Assembly (NCBI RefSeq): GCF_020150815.1
Contig: NZ_CP083723.1
Span: 372,001 to 436,000, forward strand
Origin: Haloprofundus salilacus
Lineage (GTDB): Archaea; Halobacteriota; Halobacteria; Halobacteriales; Haloferacaceae
Length of the DNA: 64,000 nucleotides
Direction: 5' to 3'
Shown here: piece by piece, positions 51,501-60,387 of the stretch
Position numbering within the stretch: the first letter of the stretch is position 1
Layout of the letters: every line of letters starts with the position of its first letter
Notes under the pieces: model-generated
Databases searched by the model: none
What the model saw: only the letters and a program-made list of their open reading frames with translations
What the model was told of the DNA's origin: nothing
Program-made: the position numbers and the translations under genes

Positions 51501-52745
51501 CTACTTCTCGGCCTCGGCTTCGAACACTTTCTCGGCGAGTGCGGGGACGAACGTCCCGATGTCGGTCACCATGCCGATAGCCTGCGACGACCCGCGGTCT
51601 AGGAGCTGTGTGACCGTCGCTGGGTTGATGTCGACGCAGACGGTTTTCGTCGTCGACGGGAGGCAGTTGCCGACGGCGACGGAGTGCAGCAACGTCGACA
51701 GCATCAGCACGAGGTCGGCCTCGTGGGCCTGCTCGCGGATGGCGTTCTGCGCCTCGACGGCGTCGGTGATGGTGTCCGGGAGCGGTCCGTCATCGCGAAT
51801 CGACCCCGCGAGCACGTACTCCACGTCGTTCTCGACGCACTCGTACATCACGCCATCCTTTATGAGTCCGGCGTCGACGGCCTCGCGGATGCCGCCCGCG
51901 CGGACGACTTCGCTGATGGTGTAGATGTGGTGTTTGTGGCCCTTCCGCGGGTGTTCCATCGTCTCTATGTCCATCCCGAGCGAGGTGCCGTAGAGGCCGC
52001 GCTCGATGTCGTGTGTAGCGAACCCGTTGCCCGCCGAGAGACCGTCGACGAACCCCTCGCGAACGAGGTCGGCGAGCGCGTCGCCGGCGCCGGAGTGGAT
52101 GAGCGCCGGGCCGGCGACGACGAGCACGTTTCCTCCCTCGCGCTTCGTCTCGACGAGCGCCTCGGCGACTTCGCGGATGAGCGACTCGGAGGGGCGCTCG
52201 GAGGAGACGCCGCCCTGCATGAAGCCGAACGGTCCCGAGGCGTCGCGCGGTCGCTCCGGCGGTTTCACTCTGATACCCGACTCGCCGACGACGACGAGGT
52301 CGTCCTCCCGAATCGCGTTCAGCACCTTCGTCCGGGCGCTGAGTTCGCCGTCCTCTGACTCCTCTATCACGACGGCGCAGTCCATCTCGATGTTTTCGAC
52401 CGGAATCCACTCGCCGCGGTAGTACACGTCGGTCGGGTGGTTCGTCGTGGAGTAGAAGCCGGCGGGGACGACCCGGTCACCGGGAGCGGGTTCGACCGAG
52501 GCCGGGCGCGGGTCGGCAGGGTTCGCGCCGCTCTGGTGGAGTTCGTGGATAATCGACTGCAGGTCGCCTTCGGTGTCGGCGGAGACGCGCAGCCGGCAGT
52601 ACGAGGTGGCGTCCTTGTGGCGGCCGACCTCGAACTCCTCGACTTCGAACGAGCCGCCGAGATCCATCACGATGCCGAAACAGCGGCCCATCATCCCCGA
52701 GTCGATGATGTGGCCTTCGAGTTCTACCGTGCGAGAGACGGTCAT
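51501..52745 (-). CDS. TIGR00300 family enzyme, archaeal ornithine cyclodeaminase type
   Basis: 414 residues. The family's N-terminal LOR/SDH-like part (ELEGHIIDSGMMGRCFGIVM) and the NAD-binding C-terminal part (GGNVLVVAGPALIHSGAGDA, then GLSAGNGFATHDIERGLYGT) are both present. A methanogen member converts ornithine to proline with NAD+; the same function is plausible here. HKHHIYTISEV and VCVDINPATVTQLLDRG are well conserved stretches. A CTCTTTTC box about 25 nt upstream suggests a leaderless transcript. Confidence 0.85.
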   Translation of the reverse strand: MTVSRTVELEGHIIDSGMMGRCFGIVMDLGGSFEVEEFEVGRHKDATSYCRLRVSADTEGDLQSIIHELHQSGANPADPRPASVEPAPGDRVVPAGFYSTTNHPTDVYYRGEWIPVENIEMDCAVVIEESEDGELSARTKVLNAIREDDLVVVGESGIRVKPPERPRDASGPFGFMQGGVSSERPSESLIREVAEALVETKREGGNVLVVAGPALIHSGAGDALADLVREGFVDGLSAGNGFATHDIERGLYGTSLGMDIETMEHPRKGHKHHIYTISEVVRAGGIREAVDAGLIKDGVMYECVENDVEYVLAGSIRDDGPLPDTITDAVEAQNAIREQAHEADLVLMLSTLLHSVAVGNCLPSTTKTVCVDINPATVTQLLDRGSSQAIGMVTDIGTFVPALAEKVFEAEAEK

Positions 52746-52897
52746 AGCGGAGAGACGCAGGTGACCGAAAAGAGGGTTGCGTCACTGCGAAAGGTTGCGG
52801 AAGGTTGCGAACGAGTACGGAAAAAGTGGGAGAGAACCGCCAGCGTCGCTCAGTCGACGAGGCTCACCGCGAGGTCGACGAACGCACGGTGAAGCGG

Positions 52898-53866
52898 CTA
52901 CTCGTCGCCAAGAACGCGGTCGAGGAACGCGAACTGGTGGCCGAGCGACTCCTCGAACGCTGTTCCCTCGTAGGGGTCGAAGTGATCGACGGGCATCCGG
53001 ACGAACGTCCCGTTCGGGAGCTTCGCGGCGGCGCTCTCGACATCCGAGGCGGAGACGATCTCGTCGTGTTCGCCCGTGATGACGAGCGTCGGGCAGTGGA
53101 CCTCCTCGGCCTTCGTCACCGGGCGGTACCCCGGAAGCGAGAGGAACACCCGCGCGGGCGTCTCGTTCTCCCACAGCGACTCCGAGGGGACGAGGTCGAA
53201 GTAGCTGGTCTTCGCGCCGGGTTCGTTCAGCACGGCGAACTCCTCGGGCGTGCCGACGATGGGGACGGTTTTCGAGCGTCCGACGACCGATAGCAGTTTG
53301 TCCGCGAGAGCGAGCGGGAGCGCCTTCGCGATGTACTTCAATCCCTTCCCGAGCGTCAGTGACCGCCCGTCGACGAACGGGGCCTGCGCGACGACCGCCG
53401 CGACGTGCGGTTCTCCGGCGGCGACTTCGAGGACGTGGCCGCCCGCGAACGACGACCCCCAGAGGACAAGTCGGTTCGCGTCGACGCCGTCGAGTTCGCG
53501 GGCGTGTTCGATGGCGGCCCGCCAGTCGGCGACCTGTCGCGCGGGGCTGACGAGGTTCCGCGGTTTACCTTCGCTGTCGCCGAAATGCCGGTAGTCGAAG
53601 CTGAAGACGGCGTAGCCGCGCTCGGCGTACCGCTCTGCGACTACGGGGAGGCCGAACTCCCGCTCGGAGCCGAACCCGGGGGCCATCAGAACAAGCGGCG
53701 GGTTCTTCGGTCGGTCGGGGCGATACAGCGACCCGACGCACCGCTGACCGTCGCTGTCGAACCGGACGCGAACCTTCGAGAACTCGTACCGGGAGGGGCG
53801 GCGCTCTTCGCCGGGCGTCGCGTCGTCGCTCCCGCGGTGTCGCCACGCGCCGGTCTCTCGGCTCAT
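52898..53866 (-). CDS. Alpha/beta hydrolase, dienelactone-hydrolase-like
   Basis: 322 residues from the ATG at 53866, which overlaps the stop of the upstream small gene (ATGA). The oxyanion segment is LVLMAPGFGSEREFGLPVVA, the nucleophile serine lies in LWGSSFAGGH, the acid in ITGEHDEIV and the histidine in VDHFDPYEG. The substrate is unknown; esterase or peptidase activity is likely. Confidence 0.88.
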   Translation of the reverse strand: MSRETGAWRHRGSDDATPGEERRPSRYEFSKVRVRFDSDGQRCVGSLYRPDRPKNPPLVLMAPGFGSEREFGLPVVAERYAERGYAVFSFDYRHFGDSEGKPRNLVSPARQVADWRAAIEHARELDGVDANRLVLWGSSFAGGHVLEVAAGEPHVAAVVAQAPFVDGRSLTLGKGLKYIAKALPLALADKLLSVVGRSKTVPIVGTPEEFAVLNEPGAKTSYFDLVPSESLWENETPARVFLSLPGYRPVTKAEEVHCPTLVITGEHDEIVSASDVESAAAKLPNGTFVRMPVDHFDPYEGTAFEESLGHQFAFLDRVLGDE

Positions 53867-54240
53867 CTGTCGCCTCCGACGAACGCAGACGGTTCCTCTT
53901 CGAGCGTGTCGAGGACGAGTTCGGAGAAATCCTCGTCGGAGAGGTCGTAGGAGAGGTAGTCCTCGAACCACTCGGCTTCGGCCCGCCAGCGACCCTGCAC
54001 GTCGTTGTCGGTCCGAATCGACGTCGCGTGGACCGGTTCTGGGTCCCACTCATCCGCCTGCGCGAGGTCGATGAACGCAGTCAGCGCCTGACCGACTTCG
54101 CGGTGGTTGACGCGCGCTGCGGGAAACGCCGTCATGTACGTCAGGTCGACGCCGCTGTCTCCCTCGTCGCCGACGAGAACCTCCTCGACGCTAATACCGT
54201 TGCCGCGGAGTTCTTCCTCTATGACGCTCGGGTCGCTCAT
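53863..54240 (-). CDS. Conserved haloarchaeal protein upstream of a hydrolase, function unknown
   Basis: 125 residues, acidic. It has VEEVLVGDEGDSGVDLTYMT, PAARVNHREVGQALTAFIDL and WRAEAEWFEDYLSYDLSDED. Similar short proteins (DUF5813-like) occur widely in haloarchaea without assigned role. Translation is coupled to the alpha/beta hydrolase. A GTTTAGCC box 27-33 nt upstream gives a leaderless start. Confidence 0.75.
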   Translation of the reverse strand: MSDPSVIEEELRGNGISVEEVLVGDEGDSGVDLTYMTAFPAARVNHREVGQALTAFIDLAQADEWDPEPVHATSIRTDNDVQGRWRAEAEWFEDYLSYDLSDEDFSELVLDTLEEEPSAFVGGDR

Positions 54241-54336
54241 GGCACAGGATACGGGGGCGGGGGGCTAAACACTTGCCGCGCAGACAGTTCGAAAGAGACG
54301 GGGAGACGGCGAATCGAAGAGAACGGTCGAACCGGA

Positions 54337-56412
54337 CTACGCCGACGGCGGCCGCTGGGCCGACCGGAGGTCGTCGGCGTCGAGTCCGAGGGAGTGACAG
54401 AGGAAGCCCCACTGCTCGGCCTGCTCGGTGACGTACATCGACGTCGGTTTCCCGATGCCGTGACCAGCTTTCTCCTCGGTGCGGAGGAGAATCGGTTCGT
54501 CGCCGGTGTTCGCCGACTGGAGTCGCGCGGCCATCTTCCGGGCGTGACTCGGGTGGACGCGGGTGTCGCCTGCCGCCGTCGTGAACAGCGTCGCCGGGTA
54601 CGCCGCCTCCTTGACGTTGTGGTACGGCGAGTACGCGCGGATGTACTCGTAGGCGACCGGGTCGTCGGGGTTGCCGTACTCCGTCGTCCACGACGGACCG
54701 AGCAGGAACTTGTGGAACCGGAGCATGTCCAAGAGCGGGACGAGACAGAGCGCCGCGCCGAACAGGTCCGGCCGCTGGGTGATGAGCGCGCCGACGAGCA
54801 GGCCGCCGTTGGACCCGCCGGAGACGGCCAACTGCTCCGGTTTCGTGTACCGCCGCTCGACGAGTCCCTCGGCGACGGCGATGGCGTCGTCGAAGACGTT
54901 CTGTTTGTTCTCGCGGCGGCCCGCTTCGTGCCACTCCTCGCCAAACTCCGCGCCGCCGCGGAGCGTCGCGAGCACGTAGACGCCGCCCGCTTCGAGGAAC
55001 GGGACGGCAAAGCGGTTGAACGTCGGTGTCCGGTTGACGCGGAAGCCGCCGTAGCCCGTTAGAATCGTCGGGTTCTCGCCGTCGCGGTCGAGATCCGAGC
55101 GGTGGACGACGAACGCCGGAATCCGAGTTCCGTCGTCGGACTCGAACCACTCCTGTTTCACGTCGAGGTCTGCGTCGACTCTGGCCTCGGGTTCGTCGAG
55201 CACGTGCGTCTCCTCGGTTTCGAGGTCCACACAGCAGACCCGCGGCGGGTGCTGGAACGACTCGACGGTGTAGAACAGTTCGCCGTCCCACGCGTACGTC
55301 CCGGCGACGGCCCCGTACTCGGGGAGTTCGACGTGGCCGACGCGTTCGCCGTCGCGGGTGAACGTCGACAGCGCGGAGTAGGCGTTGCGGTGGTAGTGAG
55401 CGACGATTCGGTCGTCGCCGAGGGCGATCTCCCGGAGAATCTCTTTGTGCTCGGGGATGACGACGTCCATCTCGTCGGGGTGGGCGTCGCCCGAGAGCGC
55501 CGTCTCGACGTCGCACCCGAGCAGCCGCGAGCGCGGCGCCTCGTAGTCGGTCAGCAGGTAGAGGTAGCCGTCGCGGAGGCTCGGTTCGAACGTGGCCTCC
55601 AGGTCGGTGACGACGGGGACGAGGTCGACCGGCTCGGTCCGTCCGGCGCGAGGCGTCTCGCTGAGCGCGTACACCTCCGAGCGGTCCCAGCCCTCGTAGT
55701 ACTGGACGACCAGCACGTCGTCGTCGGCTTCGAGCACCGGCCAGACCTGCTCTTTGAACTCGTCGACGACGAGCGCGTCGGTGTCCGCCGGCGACCCGAG
55801 AACGTGGTGTCTGACCTCCTTGTCGAGCTGTCGGACGCCGTCGTCGGCGCGGGTTCCGGTGCTGACGTAGTAGAAGCCGTCAGCGGTCCACGCGAACCCG
55901 GTCGCGGAGATGCGGCCTACGTCAACGAGTTCGTCGACTTGGTCGCCGGAGACGACGTCAACGACGCGAACGTCGTACTGCTCGTCGCCGCCGGCGGCGA
56001 CGCCGTAGGCGAGAAACTCCCCGTCGGGGTGGGGGACGAACCAGTCCATCGAGATGGTCCCGTCCTCGGACCACTCGTTGGGGTCGACGAGCGTTCGGCG
56101 GTCGCTTTGCAGCGAGTCACGGACGCACAGCACCGGTTGTTCGTCGTCGTGCGCTTTGACGCGCTGGAAGTACCGGCCGGCGGCGGGACGAATCGTTCCG
56201 TAGTCGGTGACGCGCGCGAGTTCGTCGAACCGCGCTTCGAGGACGCGCCTCGCGGGTACGTCGAGCACCGACTCGGCGTACTCGTTCTGCGCGTCGACCC
56301 ACTGCTGTACTTCGGTCGACTCGGCTTCCAACCAGCGGTAGGGGTCGACAACCTCCTGACCGTGGACGGTGTCGACCGCCTCACGGCGCGGCGTCTCCGG
56401 AGGCCCTTGCAT
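54337..56412 (-). CDS. Prolyl oligopeptidase (S9A)
   Basis: 691 residues from the ATG at 56412 (MQGPPETPRREAVDTVHGQE), the usual family length; an in-frame ATG further upstream lies beyond the TATA box. Residues 1-75 and 400-691 form the hydrolase, and 75-400 the seven-bladed propeller that filters peptide size. Catalytic residues are Ser in SGGSNGGLLVGA, Asp in AAGDTRVHPSHA and His in KAGHGIGKPTS. No signal peptide, so it acts in the cytoplasm on short Pro-containing peptides. Confidence 0.93.
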   Translation of the reverse strand: MQGPPETPRREAVDTVHGQEVVDPYRWLEAESTEVQQWVDAQNEYAESVLDVPARRVLEARFDELARVTDYGTIRPAAGRYFQRVKAHDDEQPVLCVRDSLQSDRRTLVDPNEWSEDGTISMDWFVPHPDGEFLAYGVAAGGDEQYDVRVVDVVSGDQVDELVDVGRISATGFAWTADGFYYVSTGTRADDGVRQLDKEVRHHVLGSPADTDALVVDEFKEQVWPVLEADDDVLVVQYYEGWDRSEVYALSETPRAGRTEPVDLVPVVTDLEATFEPSLRDGYLYLLTDYEAPRSRLLGCDVETALSGDAHPDEMDVVIPEHKEILREIALGDDRIVAHYHRNAYSALSTFTRDGERVGHVELPEYGAVAGTYAWDGELFYTVESFQHPPRVCCVDLETEETHVLDEPEARVDADLDVKQEWFESDDGTRIPAFVVHRSDLDRDGENPTILTGYGGFRVNRTPTFNRFAVPFLEAGGVYVLATLRGGAEFGEEWHEAGRRENKQNVFDDAIAVAEGLVERRYTKPEQLAVSGGSNGGLLVGALITQRPDLFGAALCLVPLLDMLRFHKFLLGPSWTTEYGNPDDPVAYEYIRAYSPYHNVKEAAYPATLFTTAAGDTRVHPSHARKMAARLQSANTGDEPILLRTEEKAGHGIGKPTSMYVTEQAEQWGFLCHSLGLDADDLRSAQRPPSA

Positions 56413-56435
56413 ACCAAGGGGGTAGCAGACACCCT

Positions 56436-56444
56436 TGATATAAC
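56436..56444 (-). promoter_or_regulatory. TATA box of the prolyl oligopeptidase gene
   Basis: On the minus strand GTTATATCA lies 24-32 nt before the ATG at 56412, supporting the shorter start. Confidence 0.55.
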
Positions 56445-56583
56445 TGTGGGCGTCGGCGATTTCTCGTTGACGGCCGAAGCGCGGCGGTTCGACAACGACG
56501 GCCGACACGCGGCGAGTTCGCGCCAGCGACGCAACGACGAGGGGATAATAACTCCTAATAGCCGAGCGGCACTGAGTTAATAC

Positions 56584-57012
56584 ATGACCGTCGTCAGCGT
56601 CTCAATGCCCGAAGAACTGCTCGCCCGCATCGACGCGTTCGCCGACGACCACGGCTACACGGGCCGCAGCGAGGTCGTCCGCGAGGCGTCACGCAACCTC
56701 CTCGGCGAGTTCGAGGACACGCGCCTGGAGGACCGCGACCTGATGGGCGTCGTCACCGTCCTCTTCAACTACGAGACGACGAGCGTCGAAGAGCGGATGA
56801 TGCAACTGCGCCACGAACACGAGAACCTCGTCGCCTCCAACTTCCACAGCCACGTCGGCTCGCACTACTGCATGGAACTGTTCGTCCTCGAAGGCACGCT
56901 CGAAGAGATTTCGACGTTCGTCGGGAAGGTGCGCGCGACCAGAGACACGCTCACCGTCGACTACTCGGTGATGCCCGTCGACGACTTCGGCCCGCTAGCC
57001 GACGCGGAATAA
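56584..57012 (+). CDS. nikR: Nickel-responsive-type ribbon-helix-helix regulator NikR
   Basis: 142 residues. The N-terminal ribbon-helix-helix ([20 protein letters not shown], then [17 protein letters not shown]) binds DNA, and the ACT-like C-terminal domain carries the metal ligands in [19 protein letters not shown], with the His-x-His and Cys pattern of NikR high-affinity nickel sites. A TATA-like run lies at 56545-56560. It is convergent with the metal ABC operon whose start is 3.5 kb away, so it is a plausible controller of that operon; nickel as the sensed metal is inference. Confidence 0.9.
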   Translation: MTVVSVSMPEELLARIDAFADDHGYTGRSEVVREASRNLLGEFEDTRLEDRDLMGVVTVLFNYETTSVEERMMQLRHEHENLVASNFHSHVGSHYCMELFVLEGTLEEISTFVGKVRATRDTLTVDYSVMPVDDFGPLADAE

Positions 57013-57064
57013 CGGCCGCAACGTCCCGAAACGACGACTCCGACCGGCAGCCTCCTGACCTCGA

Positions 57065-58096
57065 CTACGACTCGTTTTCCGCTTCGGTAGCCGTCTCACC
57101 GCCGTCGGCGGCGGTGGGCGTCTTCGACCCGCTCGCGACGCCGCGTCCGAGGCGTGCCGAACGAACGCCGTCGGCGACGACGACGATCGCGTACACGCCG
57201 ATCGCCACGAGAACGATGCTCCCGCCCGCGGCGACGCCGTACTGGTACGATGCCGTGAGTCCCAGTAGAACGGCGAGTTCGCCCGCGACGACTGCCAGAA
57301 GCACCGACTCGCGGAAGCTCCGCGCGATTTGCGCGGCGGCGGCGACTGGGACGACGAGCATCGCCGCGACGAGGATGACGCCCATGATCTGCATCGCTGC
57401 GACGACGACGACGGCGGTGAGGACGATGAGCAGGCGCGAGTAGCGCTCGACGTTCACCCGCGCGACGCGCGCGGCCGTCTCGTCGAAGGTGACGAACAGC
57501 AGTTGCTTGTACGTCGCGGCGACGACGCCGACGACGAGGCCACTCAGGATCAACAGGAGCGACGCGTTCTCCAGCGTCACCGTCGAAAGACTGCCGAACA
57601 GGTACTGGCTGATGCCGACGGCGATGCCGCCGTCGGTGAGGCTGATGACGACGGTGCCGAGCGCGAACCCGCCCGAAAGGACTATCGCCATCGACACGTC
57701 GCCGTAGGCGTCGGTGTACTCCGAGATGAGTTCGATGAGCAGCGCCGCAAGCACGGCGGCGACCAGCGCCGAGAGGTACGGCGAGATACCGAGGTCGAAC
57801 GCCGTCCCGAGGAAGAGACCGATTGCGACGCCTGCGAAGGCGGTGTGCGCGAGTGTGTCGCCGATGAAGGCCATGTCGCGGTGGACGAGGAAACTGCCGA
57901 CGAGCGGCGCGACGACGCCCACGCAGAGACCGGCGACGAACGCCTGCTGCATGAACGGGTAGCAGAGCATCTCGACACCGAGCGGTCCGGCGACGTCGCA
58001 CATCCCGTCGCCGAGCAGGCGAACGACCGTCTCGGCGATTCCGACGACGAAAAGCGTCGACGCGAAGAGCGCGGGGGAGAGTACGAACGCGGTCAT
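57065..58096 (-). CDS. znuB: Metal ABC transporter permease (ZnuB/MntB family)
   Basis: 343 residues with eight to nine membrane helices. PLVGSFLVHRDMAFIGDTLAHTAFAGVA is the family's conserved cytoplasmic segment and MQIMGVILVAAMLVVPVAAAAQIARSF the coupling region. It imports zinc or another divalent metal (Mn, Ni) with the ATPase and binding protein encoded just upstream. The ATG overlaps the ATPase stop (ATGA). An acidic tail ends the protein. Confidence 0.93.
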   Translation of the reverse strand: MTAFVLSPALFASTLFVVGIAETVVRLLGDGMCDVAGPLGVEMLCYPFMQQAFVAGLCVGVVAPLVGSFLVHRDMAFIGDTLAHTAFAGVAIGLFLGTAFDLGISPYLSALVAAVLAALLIELISEYTDAYGDVSMAIVLSGGFALGTVVISLTDGGIAVGISQYLFGSLSTVTLENASLLLILSGLVVGVVAATYKQLLFVTFDETAARVARVNVERYSRLLIVLTAVVVVAAMQIMGVILVAAMLVVPVAAAAQIARSFRESVLLAVVAGELAVLLGLTASYQYGVAAGGSIVLVAIGVYAIVVVADGVRSARLGRGVASGSKTPTAADGGETATEAENES

Positions 58097-58965
58097 GGTC
58101 GGTGGTCGTGGCCGGTGTGGTTGACGTTGTCGACGTCGCCGTGGCTGTGGTCGTGGTGGAGCACCCGCTGGTTCGCGCCGTACGCGGCCGAGAGCGCGTC
58201 GCTCTCGTCGAAGCCGTCGGTCTCGCCGTGGAAGAACAGTCGGCGGTTGAGACAGGCGACAGTGGTGGCGCGGTCGGTGACGACGCCGATATCGTGTTCG
58301 ACGAGGACGACGGTGAGACCGTCGGCGTTCAACTCGGCGAGTAGGTCGTAGAACGCCTCTCTGGAGTCGGCGTCAACGCCGACGGCCGGTTCGTCGAGCG
58401 CCAAGAGATCGGCGTCGCTCGCGAGCGCGCGCGCGATGAACGCCCGCTGGCGCTGGCCCCCCGAGAGGCGCGCGAGGCGCTTGTCGGCGAGGTCGGCGAT
58501 GCCGACGGTGTCGAGCGCGTCGGCGACGGTTCGGCGGTCGGTCGCCCCGAGACGCCCGAACCCGACGTGCGGGTAGCGACCCATCTCGACGACTTCGCGG
58601 ACCGTGATCGGCATCCCCGTCGCGGCCGTCGCGACGTCCTGGGCGACGTAGCCGAGGCGCTCGCCCGCCGCGAACGATTCGGCAGGTTCGCCGAACAGGC
58701 GGACGGTGCCGGCGCTCGGCGAGTGAAGGCCCAGCATGAGTCGCAAGAGCGTACTCTTCCCGGAGCCGTTCGGGCCGACGAGACCGAGGAACTCCCCGGA
58801 GCCGACGGTCAGCGACACGTCCTCGAGAACCGCCACGCCGTCGTAGCCGAACGTCACGTCGTTCACCTCGATAACGGAGTTCTCGCCGACGGCGTCGCCT
58901 GCGCGTTCGGTCCCACTGGTCTCGTTTTCGCTCGTCATGTCTCCGCTCGCTCCGTCCTCGCTCAT
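58093..58965 (-). CDS. znuC: Metal ABC transporter ATP-binding protein with His-rich tail
   Basis: 290 residues from the ATG at 58965, which overlaps the znuA stop (ATGA). Walker A is GPNGSGKST, the signature LSGGQRQRAFIARAL, Walker B ADLLALDEPAVGVD and the switch histidine VLVEHD. Before Walker A is a 35-residue acidic N-terminus, and the last 20 residues contain seven histidines (HHDHSHG and HTGHDH), which could bind the transported metal. Confidence 0.93.
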   Translation of the reverse strand: MSEDGASGDMTSENETSGTERAGDAVGENSVIEVNDVTFGYDGVAVLEDVSLTVGSGEFLGLVGPNGSGKSTLLRLMLGLHSPSAGTVRLFGEPAESFAAGERLGYVAQDVATAATGMPITVREVVEMGRYPHVGFGRLGATDRRTVADALDTVGIADLADKRLARLSGGQRQRAFIARALASDADLLALDEPAVGVDADSREAFYDLLAELNADGLTVVLVEHDIGVVTDRATTVACLNRRLFFHGETDGFDESDALSAAYGANQRVLHHDHSHGDVDNVNHTGHDHRP

Positions 58966-60062
58966 TTCGCCCCCAGCGCCGTTCGGAGGCTGGCGAGGTT
59001 TACCTCGGTCATCACGTCGACGAAGCCCCAGCCGTCTTCCTCCCACTCGGGTTTCAGCGTCGGTACCGGCGTCAGCGGTAGCGCCGCCGTTGCGTCCGTC
59101 TCCTCAACGAGTTGCATCGCGGCGCGGTCGGACTCGAACACCGGCGCGAGGACGTGACTGATGTCGTGTTCGGCGATGAGTTCCTGCGCCCGGGTGACGT
59201 CCTGCGGCGTCGGTTGGTCGTCCGGGGCGAGACCGGTCAGCGAGTGGACGTGGAACTCGTAGCGCTCGCCGAGATACTGGAAGGCGTTGTGCCCGGCTAC
59301 GAGCACGTCCTCGCGCGTGCGTCCCGAAAGTTCCTCCTCGAACGTCGAATCGAGGTCGTTCAGCGTCGCGACGTAGGCATCGGCGTTGTCAACGTACGTC
59401 GACTCGTTGCCGGGGTCCATCTCGACGAGACCGTCGCGGATGGTCTCGACGGCCGTCGCAGCGCGCGTCGGGTCGAGCCAGAAGTGGGGGTCGGCGGCCC
59501 CGTGGTCGTGGCCGTCGTCGCCGTGTTCCTCCTCTTCGTGACCGTCGTCACTGTAGTTGCCCTCGTGTACGTCGTCGTGGCTCTCGTTGTGAGTACCCTC
59601 GTCGTGACTCTCGTTTCCGTTGTCGTCGTGACCGTGTTCGTCGCCGTCGTCGCCGGTTCCTGGTGCCGACAGGAGGTCGACGTCGTGGCGGGCCTCGATG
59701 ACCGCGATGTCGCTGTCGGCGTCTTCGAGGTTCGTGACGACGTCGTCGGCCCACGGTTGGAACCCCTCGCCCATGTAGACGAACGCGTTGGACTCCAACA
59801 CCGACCGCTGGACGTCGGGACCGGGTTCCCAGCCGTGGCCGTGTTGGCCGAACGGAACGAGGTTCTCGACCGTCGCGACGTCGCCGACGACATTGGCCGC
59901 GAAGTCGGAGAGAACGAAGAACGACGACTGCACGGTCGTTTTGCCGTCGCCACCGGTACCGCCCGTAGACGAGCCGCCTCCTGCACCGACGCACCCCGCG
60001 AGCGCAGCGACGAGTGTGCCAGCGCCCAGACCGAGTACCGCTCTGCGGTTGTGAAGACCCAT
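58962..60062 (-). CDS. znuA: Metal-binding lipoprotein of an ABC transporter, His/Asp-rich loop
   Basis: 366 residues from the ATG at 60062 (MGLHNRRAVLGLGAGT). It has a Tat lipoprotein signal ending in ALAGC. Cluster-A1 features are NLVPFGQHGHGWEPGPDVQR (His ligands), HFWLDPTRA and AGHNAFQYLGERY. Between about 165 and 215 lies a long His/Asp/Glu-rich insertion (HDDNGNESHDEGTHNE and GHEEEEHGDDGHDHG), typical of ZnuA zinc-buffering loops. It delivers Zn2+ or a similar metal to the permease. Confidence 0.93.
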   Translation of the reverse strand: MGLHNRRAVLGLGAGTLVAALAGCVGAGGGSSTGGTGGDGKTTVQSSFFVLSDFAANVVGDVATVENLVPFGQHGHGWEPGPDVQRSVLESNAFVYMGEGFQPWADDVVTNLEDADSDIAVIEARHDVDLLSAPGTGDDGDEHGHDDNGNESHDEGTHNESHDDVHEGNYSDDGHEEEEHGDDGHDHGAADPHFWLDPTRAATAVETIRDGLVEMDPGNESTYVDNADAYVATLNDLDSTFEEELSGRTREDVLVAGHNAFQYLGERYEFHVHSLTGLAPDDQPTPQDVTRAQELIAEHDISHVLAPVFESDRAAMQLVEETDATAALPLTPVPTLKPEWEEDGWGFVDVMTEVNLASLRTALGAK

Positions 60063-60075
60063 GCTCTGTTTAACA

Positions 60076-60098
60076 ATCAACGGCCCCTCGTTGATAAA
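60076..60098 (-). promoter_or_regulatory. znuA promoter with an ATCAAC-N8-GTTGAT inverted repeat
   Basis: On the minus strand TTTATCAA (60091-60098) is the TATA box, 29-36 nt before the ATG at 60062. A perfect 6-bp-arm dyad, ATCAAC at 60076-60081 and GTTGAT at 60090-60095, overlaps it and spans the region towards the start site. This is a good candidate operator for a metal-dependent repressor; NikR or a DtxR-type protein are options. Confidence 0.5.
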
Positions 60099-60201
60099 CA
60101 CTGCTATCCGATTAGTAACTCTTGATATCGTAGCTGCCGGTGTTGATACGCCGATGCCACTCGATGAGAGTCGGTGCGGACGGTCGCCGGATTGTACGAC
60201 T

Positions 60202-60311
60202 AAACCGGGTTCTAGCCACGTCCGGAGCAGGCTATGGCCACGTTCGAAGCGGATTACGGTCACCTCTGAAGCGGATTACGCCGGTGTTAGAAGCGGGTTA
60301 CCGCGGTGAGC
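60202..60311. repeat. Five degenerate direct repeats with 22-bp period
   Basis: Units begin at 60202, 60224, 60246, 60268 and 60290. The third and fourth share GAAGCGGATTACG exactly, the fifth has GAAGCGGGTTACC, and the first two are weaker (AAACCGGGTTC, GGAGCAGGCTATG) but share GCCACGT in their second half. The array lies 140-250 bp upstream of znuA and just past the 3' end of the gene at 60388. The rest of the 325-bp gap holds a further 13-bp direct repeat, CTCGAACAGACGC at 60332 and 60348. Confidence 0.6.
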
Positions 60312-60387
60312 GGGCGGCCCGTCGTCGGACTCTCGAACAGACGCACCCTCGAACAGACGCCTGGCGTCTCGGGACGTGCTCTGACCG

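Noticed and set aside
59112-60125. Plus-strand frame opposite znuA with valine-rich runs
   Set aside because: The Val-rich segment is the antisense of the His/Asp-rich loop; no gene.
60202-60311. CRISPR array
   Set aside because: The 22-bp period leaves no room for spacers and the units are degenerate, so this is a tandem repeat and not CRISPR.
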